From Hymenobacter terricola (GTDB taxonomy: Bacteria > Bacteroidota > Bacteroidia > Cytophagales > Hymenobacteraceae), in assembly GCF_017921975.2 (NCBI RefSeq), contig NZ_JAGEMO020000060.1, positions 1-58,581 of the forward strand: a DNA stretch of 58,581 bases, in the 5' to 3' direction. Both the position numbers and the translations under genes were made by a program. The notes below the pieces were generated by a model. The model had not been told where the DNA came from and searched no databases. It saw only the letters and a list, made by a program, of their open reading frames with translations. This document shows, one piece after another, positions 51,932 to 58,581 of the stretch. Within the stretch, counting starts at the first letter, position 1. The number at the start of each line of letters is the position of its first letter.

Positions 51932-54186
51932 GCCAGGTCCTCGAATCTTCGCCCACCGCCGCTGTAGCGCAGGCCCGGCAGCTACTGCGCAAGGTAGCGC
52001 ACGCCCATGCCGGCCGCCAGGCCGCAGCAGTGCTGCTGCCCGTTATCGCCGGGGCGGTGCTGCTGGCGGCCGGGGGCCGGCACTGGCCCGTAGCGCTGCC
52101 AGGATTGATAGTTGCGGCTGTGGTGGGGGTTGTGGTGTTGTGGTTCCTGCTCGGCCCATTGCGGGAAGTAGGTGCGGCTAGCGTAGTCCCCCGGCTCGAC
52201 CGGCGCTTTATCGAGCTGGAAGACAGCACGGGGCTGCTGCTCCGAAATCCGGAAGACCTGAACCTGCTGGAGCAGCTCCAGCAGCAGCGCGTGGCCCGGC
52301 GGCTAGCCGGGCTACGGGCCGCCGACACCCTCACCCTGCCTGTAGATTTCCGGAAGGCAGCGTGGCTGGCGGGAGGATTACTGGCCGCCAGCGCGGCGCT
52401 GTGGTGGTGGCCACAGGCACCAGCAGCGGCCAAGCCTGCGGGCGTGGCGGTTCGTTTTTCTCCATCGGCCAGGCCCGCCGCACCCGGCCGGCCAGTGCCG
52501 TCCCGCATCACCGAAACCCAGTTGCTGGTGACGCCCCCGGCCTACACGCATCAATCGGCTTTCGCGCCCAAGCAGGCTTCGTTTCAGTGCCCGCAGGGGG
52601 CGCGGGTGCGGTGGCAGGTGCGCGTGAGCGGGGCCAACCGGCAGGTGCCAGAGCTGGAATTGGGCCAGCGGCAGCGGCGCTTGCAGCCAGTGGCCGGGCA
52701 GGCCGGGACTTTTTTTATTGAGCAAAATCTGAACGCCTCCACGCTTTACCGGCTGCGGTTCGCGGGTACGGTTTCGGATGATTACGCCATTGATGTGCGG
52801 GCCGACCAGGCACCGGTGGTGCGCATCATCACGCCGAAGCCCTACACCATGGTGAATGCCATTGGCCAACGGCCCGAGGTGCCGATTCGCGCCACGGTGC
52901 GGGATGATTACGGCCTGAGCCGGGCCGAGCTGGTCATCACCGTGGCGCAGGGCCAGGGCGAGGCGGTGAAATTCCGGGAGGTGCGGCGCGATTTGAGCGC
53001 GGGCCGGGGCGGTAATTCCCCCCAGGCCAGCCTCACCAGCCAGCTAAACCTGCCGAAGCTGGGCCTGACGTACGGCGACGAGCTGTACTTCTATATTTCG
53101 GCCAGCGACAATAACGGCCACAGCACCCGCACCGATTCCTACCTCGTGCAGTGGCAGGATACGGCCGTGGCCGATAGCGCCCCCGACATGGGCATGGGCG
53201 TGAAAGTGGCCCCCGCCTACTTCCGCAGCGAGCGCCAGATTATCATCGACACCGAAAAGCTCATCGCCGAAAAGGCCAGGCTGGACGCCGCCACCGTGGC
53301 CAGCCGGGCCAACGCCCTCGGCTTCGACCAGCAGACGCTGCGCCTGCGCTACGGCAAGTTTATGGGCGAGGAAGCCGAAGCCGGCATCGGGGCCACGGCC
53401 GTTCATTCGCCCATCGCGGAGGATGAGGATGCCCCCGCCGCGCCCACCGCCGAAGCCCCGGCCGAGGACGACCACGACCACGCCGCCCCGCCCACTTCAT
53501 CCGCCAAAGCCTCGCCCACCGCCGAAACCGACGCGCTGATGGAGCCCTACATCCACAAGCACGACGACGCCGAAACGGCTGACTTCCTGGAGCCCGCCGT
53601 GAAGGCCAAGCTCCGCGCCGTGCTCGACCAGATGTGGGCCGCCGAGCTGCGCCTGCGCACCGGCCAGCTCAAAGATGCCCTGCCCTACGAGTACCGCGCC
53701 CTGCGCCTGCTGAAGCAAGTGCAGCAGCAAACCCGGGCCTTCGTCAAGAAAGCCGGTTTCACCCCGCCGCCCATGCCCGAGGCCACCCTGCGCCTCACCG
53801 GCGAGCTGGCCGGGGCCGCCGTGCCCCATCGCCAGCAAACGCTGCCCGCGCCCGTTACCCAGCCCGCCGTGCGGGCCGCCCTCCACTGGTTGGCGGCGTC
53901 GGAAAACGGCCTGCCTACCCGCCCCGCCGATGCCGCGCTGCTCGACCAGGCCGGCAGCATGCTGGCCGGCGCGGCCCTGGAGCGGCCGGGGGTGTACCTG
54001 CCGGCGCTGCGGGCCCTGCGGCAGCTGGTGGCCGACGTGCACGCCGGCCGCCCCGCCTGCGCCGCCTGCCGCCCGCCCGTGGCCCGCGCCCTCACCGATT
54101 TGCTGGCGGCCCCCGCCCCCACGCCGGCCACCCCGCCGGCCCCCGACCGATTGGCGCGGCGCTATTTTCAGGAGTTAAGCCGCTAG
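51928..54186 (+). CDS. DUF4175-like membrane protein
   Basis: The 752-residue protein has three hydrophobic segments in the first 165 residues (AAAVLLPVIAGAVLLAAGG; VALPGLIVAAVVGVVVLWFL; AAWLAGGLLAASAALWWW). A large periplasmic part follows, with Ig-like stretches (TVSDDYAIDVRADQAPVVRI, IRATVRDDYGLSRAELVITV), a helical region and a low-complexity Glu/Ala/His linker near 500-530. This order fits the DUF4175 family that accompanies MoxR/DUF58/BatA genes. The ATG overlaps the previous stop by four bases. Function is unknown. Confidence 0.82.
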   Translation: MSQVLESSPTAAVAQARQLLRKVAHAHAGRQAAAVLLPVIAGAVLLAAGGRHWPVALPGLIVAAVVGVVVLWFLLGPLREVGAASVVPRLDRRFIELEDSTGLLLRNPEDLNLLEQLQQQRVARRLAGLRAADTLTLPVDFRKAAWLAGGLLAASAALWWWPQAPAAAKPAGVAVRFSPSARPAAPGRPVPSRITETQLLVTPPAYTHQSAFAPKQASFQCPQGARVRWQVRVSGANRQVPELELGQRQRRLQPVAGQAGTFFIEQNLNASTLYRLRFAGTVSDDYAIDVRADQAPVVRIITPKPYTMVNAIGQRPEVPIRATVRDDYGLSRAELVITVAQGQGEAVKFREVRRDLSAGRGGNSPQASLTSQLNLPKLGLTYGDELYFYISASDNNGHSTRTDSYLVQWQDTAVADSAPDMGMGVKVAPAYFRSERQIIIDTEKLIAEKARLDAATVASRANALGFDQQTLRLRYGKFMGEEAEAGIGATAVHSPIAEDEDAPAAPTAEAPAEDDHDHAAPPTSSAKASPTAETDALMEPYIHKHDDAETADFLEPAVKAKLRAVLDQMWAAELRLRTGQLKDALPYEYRALRLLKQVQQQTRAFVKKAGFTPPPMPEATLRLTGELAGAAVPHRQQTLPAPVTQPAVRAALHWLAASENGLPTRPADAALLDQAGSMLAGAALERPGVYLPALRALRQLVADVHAGRPACAACRPPVARALTDLLAAPAPTPATPPAPDRLARRYFQELSR

Positions 54187-54190
54187 AATT

Positions 54191-56002
54191 TTGCCCGTAC
54201 TACTTCCCAATCCCACTCTTTATTACGGCCTGCTGGCTTTTTGCTTGGCCCTTGGCCTCGGGCTGATATTTACGGCCTGGCGGCGGCCCCGCATCCGGCA
54301 GCGCGGGGCGCGGGTGCTGGCCGGTGCGGTGGCCGCCGCCGCGCTGTGGCTGATGGCTTTTCCACCCATGCGCCACCTGCCAGCGGCGCGAGCCGAAGCC
54401 ATTCTGCTCACCGAAGGCTACCCGTCCGACACGCTGCGGGGGCTGCTGCGCCGGCTCGGCGCGGGCACGCCAGTCTGGGCGTATGGCGACTTTGCGCCAC
54501 CCGTCAAAACTCGCACGCTAGCCAGCCTGCTCAGCCTGGCCGAGCAGCGGCCGGCCCTGCGGCGCCTGCACATCATCGGCCATGGCCTGGCGGCCGCGGA
54601 GCTGCCCATCCTGCGCGGGTTGCCGGTGCAGCTGCACGCGGGGGCGGCCTTCGCGGGGTTCCAAACCGCGTTCTGGCCGGCCAGCCTGCCCTTGGGGCAG
54701 GCGCTGCGCGTGGAAGGCGCGGTGGCCGCCGCCGGGGGCGCGGCGCCGGTTTGGGTGAGCCTGCGGGCGGCGGGCACCGGGCGCGACTCTGTTCTGTTGC
54801 CGACCGGCGGAGGCCAGTTTCGCCTGCAATACCAGCCCAAAGCCGCCGGGCTGGTCCTCTATGAGCTGCGGTTGCGCCGGGCAGGCCAGCCGCTGGTGGC
54901 GGAGCCGGTGCCCGTGGAAATCACGCAGCCCCCGCTGCCGGCCGTGCTGCTGCTCACGGCCTCGCCCTCGTTCGAATTCAAGTTCCTGAAAAACTACCTC
55001 GCCGAAGCGCATTACCCGGTGGCCCTGCGCACCAGCGTGAGCCGGGGCCTGGTGCAAACCGATTTCGTGAATCAGCCCACGCGGGTTCTCGACCGCCTCA
55101 CGCCCGCGCTGCTGGGCCAGTATTCCCTCGTTGTTGCCGATGCGGGCACTTTGGCCACGCTTACCAGCAGCGAAAGCCAAGCCCTGCAAACGGCGGTGAG
55201 CGCCGGCCGCCTCGGCCTCATCACCCTGGCCGAGGCCGCGCCCCTGCCCCGAACTGCCCCCGCCCGCGCCGACTTCACGGTGCTGCCCCGGGCCGCCGCG
55301 CCCGCCGCCCAGCTGGCCCTCACCTGGCCCGATGCGCCCGGCGAGGCCCGCGCCGCCCTGCCGGCCCAGCTGCAACTGCGGCCCACAATCCGGCCCCTCG
55401 TCACTGGCCCCAACCAAGCCGTGGTAGTGGCCGGCCGGCGCGTGGGGCTGGGCTTTGCGGTAGTGTCGGTGGTGCCCGAAACCTTCCGCTGGGGGCTGCA
55501 AGGGCACCCAGCCGTGTACGCCTCCTTCTGGAACCGGCTGCTGACGGCCGCCGCTCCCCCGGCCCCGGCGGAGGCCACCTGGCGGGAGGGTTCGCGCTGG
55601 CCCCGGCCCTTTCAGCCGCTCACGCTGCACCTGGAAGCGGCTTTCCCCGCCACCCCGCCCACGGTGGCCCCGCTGGCGGGCGGCCCCGCCATCCGCCTGG
55701 CCCTGCGCCAGGATACCCGCCTGCCGGAGTGGAGCACGGCGCAGTACTGGCCCGGCGCAGCGGGGTGGCAGCAGGTGCGCGGGCCGGGCCGCGCCACCCA
55801 CCATTTCTACGTGTACCCGCCGACGGCCTGGCTGGGACCGGAATTGCAGGAACGGGTGCTGGCGGCGCAACGGACCACGTCCTTGCCAACCGCCGCAATT
55901 TCAGCCACCCCGGATACTACCACCGAACCGTGGCCGGTGGGCTGGTTCTTCGGCCTGTTTCTGCTGGCGGCCGGGTACCTGTGGCTGGAAGAGAAGCTCT
56001 GA
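54191..56002 (+). CDS. Membrane protein of the MoxR/BatA operon, unknown function
   Basis: The 603-residue product has two N-terminal helices (YYGLLAFCLALGLGLIFTAW; VLAGAVAAAALWLMAFPP), a long periplasmic region and a final helix (WPVGWFFGLFLLAAGYLWLE). The periplasmic part contains a GATase-like segment (VLLLTASPSFEFKFLKNYLA to YSLVVADAGTLATL), similar in plan to BatA-operon proteins that carry an inactive amidotransferase fold. The start is TTG at 54191, four bases after the DUF4175 stop. It ends the operon. I do not recognise a named family with certainty. Confidence 0.75.
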   Translation: MPVLLPNPTLYYGLLAFCLALGLGLIFTAWRRPRIRQRGARVLAGAVAAAALWLMAFPPMRHLPAARAEAILLTEGYPSDTLRGLLRRLGAGTPVWAYGDFAPPVKTRTLASLLSLAEQRPALRRLHIIGHGLAAAELPILRGLPVQLHAGAAFAGFQTAFWPASLPLGQALRVEGAVAAAGGAAPVWVSLRAAGTGRDSVLLPTGGGQFRLQYQPKAAGLVLYELRLRRAGQPLVAEPVPVEITQPPLPAVLLLTASPSFEFKFLKNYLAEAHYPVALRTSVSRGLVQTDFVNQPTRVLDRLTPALLGQYSLVVADAGTLATLTSSESQALQTAVSAGRLGLITLAEAAPLPRTAPARADFTVLPRAAAPAAQLALTWPDAPGEARAALPAQLQLRPTIRPLVTGPNQAVVVAGRRVGLGFAVVSVVPETFRWGLQGHPAVYASFWNRLLTAAAPPAPAEATWREGSRWPRPFQPLTLHLEAAFPATPPTVAPLAGGPAIRLALRQDTRLPEWSTAQYWPGAAGWQQVRGPGRATHHFYVYPPTAWLGPELQERVLAAQRTTSLPTAAISATPDTTTEPWPVGWFFGLFLLAAGYLWLEEKL

Positions 56003-56095
56003 GCCACCAAGGAGGCCCCGTTGCGGTCGCAAGATGGACCCCGGGATTTCTCGGAGTATCGGCGCTGACACCATTTCTGAGGCTGTGTTGGCGGA

Positions 56096-56175
56096 TGTAG
56101 CGCGGACTTTGTAGTCCGCGTCCCCGTGCCGTTCGGGTTTTCGTTGGAGACGCGGACTACAGAGTCCGCGCTACA
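56096..56175. repeat. Palindromic element, family A, between convergent genes
   Basis: TGTAGCGCGGACTTTGTAGT at the left and a right end CGGACTACAGAGTCCGCGCTACA form the inverted pair. It lies between the convergent membrane-protein and pectin-enzyme genes, and its hairpins could terminate transcripts from both sides. Confidence 0.9.
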
Positions 56176-56185
56176 TCTGGCGGCG

Positions 56186-58240
56186 CTATTTGTGGGCTTC
56201 ACCCGCGCCCTTTTGCCAGGCGGGGTAGTCTTTGGCCAGGAGGGCGGCGGGCCAGGTGCCAGCGTAGAGGTAGCCGGCGCGGCGCTCGTTTTCGATTTCG
56301 CTGAGCTGGTAATGCACCTGGCTGTCGCGGCCCACGTAGATGGGCCGGTCGGTGCCCAGCTCGTAAAACCGGGCCCAGATGGTGGTGCCGGGCTGGGGCA
56401 CGATGACGCGGTCGCGGCCGGTTTTTTCCTGCGGCGCGGCAACTTCCCGGAGCGCGTAGCCGGTCATTTTCACCCTCTCAAACCACGCCACAGCTCCTTC
56501 GATGGCGGCTTTTACTTCCGCCGAAGGCTGCTCCGTATCCATCAGAAAGCGGACGATGCCCACCGATTCTTCGCCGCTGAGCGAGGGCAGCTCGAAGGCT
56601 CGGGCCTTGGCGGGGAGCAGGCTCACGTCGTCGTACTGGGCGCACCAGGCAGTGGGACGGCCGTGCTCCACCACCTGCGTTTTGAGGATGCACTCGATGC
56701 CGCGGGCCACGGCCGGCTTGGCCAGCGCCACCAAATCGGGGTCCACGATAGCAAACTGGTCCTGCTGGCGGGCCACGTTGCGCAGCACGGTCAGGGCCCG
56801 AATCATGGCGTCGTCGTTGTAGGTTATTTCGCGCCGGTAGCCGCTCAGGTCGGGGTAAAACTGGGGGAAGCCGCCGTTGGGGTACTGCATTTTCAGCAGG
56901 TAGCGGATGCCGTTTTCGGCCCCTTTGCGATAGGCCGGGTTGTTGGTTTTCTGGAAAGCCTGCACCAGGTAGTTGATTTCGCGGGTTGTGGCATCGTTGT
57001 CGATGGTGGCATCGTTCTGGTTCTTGCTGTCGAGCAGGCCGGCGCGGGCCCCGGCGCTGAGGCGGGCGGCGTAGTTCACCTTCACCTCGCCCAGGGCCTT
57101 GGGCCAGCCGCCCACGGCGCGCTGGTAGAGCAGCATTTTCTCGGCAATGGTGTCGACCTGCGCGGCGAGCGCGGGCGGCGCGGCGCGCACGGCCCCGGTC
57201 AGCGGGTTCCAGAGCCCGCCGAAGGTCCAGGCGGCGGTGAGGTCCCTGGGTTTCGGGGCGCCCTCGGCGGTGCTCAGGTTGTCGTGCATCCAGGCGTAGT
57301 CGCCGCCGGCGCGGTGGCAGCCGGCGTAGTACACGCGCCGCCCCCACTGCTTGGCCCCCGGCCCCGATACGGCGTGGTAGATGTCGGCATCGGCCATGTT
57401 CGCCGGGAACTGGCAGTCGACCAGATAAAACTGCGCCTCCCGATGAAACCGGCCCAGCTTGAAGCCGTCGTCGCCGGTGAAGGTGCAGTTGCGCAGCACC
57501 GTTTTCGAGTCGCGGTTGCCCGAGCCGTCGTGCCAGATGGCGGCCTCCTTGCTGTGGCAGATGAAGCGGCAATTCTCGGCGTAGGCCCAGCCGCGCGGGC
57601 AGTAGAAGTCCACGCCGCCCTCCATCGTGCAGTCCTTGAAGTAGTAGGCGCCGGCCTCCGTGTCCCAGGGGCTCACGGTGTCGCCGCCCAGGGCCCGGAA
57701 CGTGCAGTGCCGCACAATGAGCCGGGTGGCGCCGGGCAGGGCACGCAGGGCCATCTGGTGGCCGGTTTTGCTCACCGTTTTCTTGCCCGTGGGCGCGGTG
57801 GGGCAATCAATCGTCACCTCGCCCGTCGCATCAAACCCGTAGCTGTTGATGACGCTGAGGTTTTCGAGGGTGATGTCGGGGCTGTTGCGCAGGTTGAGGG
57901 TGGCCACGCCCCAGTCGCCGGCCCCCGCGCCGGGGCCGCACGCCCACAGGTCGCGGGCCTGCGGAAAGGTGAGGACAACGCCGGTTTCGCTCTGCCCCTT
58001 CAGTACCAGATTGGCCTTGCCGTCGATGAAGACTTTCTCGCGATAAGTGCCATTCTTGATGAACACCGTGCGCGGCCTGGCCGCAGTGGCGGGCAGGCTA
58101 TTAATGGCTTCCTGGATGGTGCGGAAGTTGCCGGAACCGTCGGGCGCTACGGTCACGGTTTGGGCGCGGGCCGGGCGCAGGCAGAGGCCCAGGAGCAGAA
58201 GTAGTGCCAGCCCCAGCAGGCGCAGCGCGGATAGTTTCAT
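56186..58240 (-). CDS. Secreted pectinesterase (CE8) / pectate lyase (PL10) fusion
   Basis: The 684-residue protein has a signal peptide (MKLSALRLLGLALLLLLGLC to ARAQ). A right-handed beta-helix pectinesterase domain follows (TVAPDGSGNFRTIQEAINS near 30, NGTYREKVFID near 60, GGVDFYCPRGWAYAENC near 230). The PL10 pectate lyase domain starts near 350 (GGWPK; DNDATTREINYLVQAF; QYPNGGFPQFYPD; ITYNDDAM; ARAFELPSLSGEESVGI). Demethylation by the first domain makes polygalacturonate that the second can cleave, so the fusion joins two successive steps of pectin breakdown. The ATG at 58240 is chosen for the signal peptide. No T9SS domain is present, so it is probably periplasmic. Confidence 0.9.
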   Translation of the reverse strand: MKLSALRLLGLALLLLLGLCLRPARAQTVTVAPDGSGNFRTIQEAINSLPATAARPRTVFIKNGTYREKVFIDGKANLVLKGQSETGVVLTFPQARDLWACGPGAGAGDWGVATLNLRNSPDITLENLSVINSYGFDATGEVTIDCPTAPTGKKTVSKTGHQMALRALPGATRLIVRHCTFRALGGDTVSPWDTEAGAYYFKDCTMEGGVDFYCPRGWAYAENCRFICHSKEAAIWHDGSGNRDSKTVLRNCTFTGDDGFKLGRFHREAQFYLVDCQFPANMADADIYHAVSGPGAKQWGRRVYYAGCHRAGGDYAWMHDNLSTAEGAPKPRDLTAAWTFGGLWNPLTGAVRAAPPALAAQVDTIAEKMLLYQRAVGGWPKALGEVKVNYAARLSAGARAGLLDSKNQNDATIDNDATTREINYLVQAFQKTNNPAYRKGAENGIRYLLKMQYPNGGFPQFYPDLSGYRREITYNDDAMIRALTVLRNVARQQDQFAIVDPDLVALAKPAVARGIECILKTQVVEHGRPTAWCAQYDDVSLLPAKARAFELPSLSGEESVGIVRFLMDTEQPSAEVKAAIEGAVAWFERVKMTGYALREVAAPQEKTGRDRVIVPQPGTTIWARFYELGTDRPIYVGRDSQVHYQLSEIENERRAGYLYAGTWPAALLAKDYPAWQKGAGEAHK

Positions 58241-58267
58241 TGGAAAGAGAGGAATTAGTGTAGCGAT

Positions 58268-58355
58268 TGTAGCGCGGACTTTGTAGTCCGCGTCCCCGCG
58301 CCGTTTCAACGATTGCTAACGGCGCGGGGACGCGGACTGCAAAGTCCGCGCTGCA
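58268..58355. repeat. Palindromic element, family A, upstream of the pectin-enzyme gene
   Basis: TGTAGCGCGGACTTTGTAGT at the left and a right end GCAAAGTCCGCGCTGCA form the inverted pair. The loop also contains a second stem (CCCCGCGCCGTT with AACGGCGCGGGG). It fills the gap between the cupin and pectin-enzyme genes. Confidence 0.88.
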
Positions 58356-58360
58356 CTGGT

Positions 58361-58581
58361 TTAGCTCAGGAAATCATCGCGGCGGGGCGTGAAGGCGTCC
58401 ACCAGCACGCCCGCTTCGGTGCACACCACGCCGTGCCAGGCCAGCGGCGGCACGTAGCAGCTGTCGCCCACTTGCAGGGTGCGGGTTTCCTCGCCGATGG
58501 TGTACTCAAACGCGCCGCTTTCCACGTAGCTCAGCTGGGCGTGCGGGTGCTGGTGGCGGGCCCCCACGCTGCCGGTTTCGA
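58361..58581 (-). CDS. Cupin-domain protein, C-terminal part
   Basis: The frame runs off the right edge of the window, so the 5' part is missing. The visible part has a single cupin barrel with the metal-binding motif HQHPHAQLSYVESG and the second motif GDSCYVPPLAWHG. In pectin-utilisation loci small cupins of this type are often KdgF-like proteins that help convert unsaturated galacturonate. That fits the downstream pectinesterase/pectate lyase gene, but the call rests on the neighbour and the cupin motif only. Confidence 0.8.
   Translation of the reverse strand, partial: ETGSVGARHQHPHAQLSYVESGAFEYTIGEETRTLQVGDSCYVPPLAWHGVVCTEAGVLVDAFTPRRDDFLS

Overview
The window looks like chromosome from a GC-rich member of the Bacteroidota, most probably Hymenobacter or a close relative in the Cytophagales. 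The support is: two proteins with type IX secretion (T9SS) C-terminal sorting domains, almost no Shine-Dalgarno sequences, many lipoproteins with short signal peptides, and Bacteroidota-type families (PepSY-like, DUF6799, DUF4159, DUF4175, BatA, PL10 pectate lyase). This placement is inference from families; no rRNA or tRNA gene was recognised.

Layout. 1-290: the end of an IS5-family insertion sequence. 359-670: a small Gly/Tyr/His-rich lipoprotein. 781-9703 (minus): a complete reductive pyrimidine catabolic operon in reverse pathway order (mmsA, an AT-rich lipoprotein, an aminotransferase, dihydropyrimidinase, beta-ureidopropionase, preT, preA), predicted to take uracil or thymine to beta-alanine or its methyl homologue and on to an acyl-CoA. 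9951-17742 (minus): a 5'-truncated T9SS protein remnant, a NERD-like/coiled-coil/WG-repeat membrane protein, a DUF6799 protein, a GH63-like glucosidase, an SDR dehydrogenase and a PepSY-like protein. 17802-32321: a two-component system divergent from two complete tripartite RND efflux systems in mirror order (OMF-MFP-RND, then RND-MFP-OMF). 32522-36665: a PAP2 phosphatase, a T9SS cargo protein and a molybdopterin oxidoreductase. 36993-46490: three tandem tldD/tldE pairs. 46611-56002: an outer-membrane barrel protein and a DUF4159-MoxR-DUF58-BatA-DUF4175-membrane-protein operon. 56186-58581 (minus): a secreted pectinesterase/pectate-lyase fusion and the end of a cupin gene.

The most striking signal is not a gene. 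Most gene-to-gene junctions on one strand hold a 75-220 bp inverted repeat, and these belong to about ten unrelated sequence families. In at least three families each arm is itself a hairpin, as in REPIN elements. Many fill the junction from the stop codon of one gene to a few bases before the next start. In six genes the TAG stop codon is part of the element's own GTAG terminus. One element sits in frame inside an RND pump gene and adds 38 codons.

The second notable system is the tldD/tldE array. All three TldD copies keep the HExxxH zinc motif at the same residue number and carry a twin-arginine signal peptide, while none of the three TldE partners has a signal. This suggests an exported version of a protease that is cytoplasmic in E. 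coli, possibly with TldE carried as a passenger.
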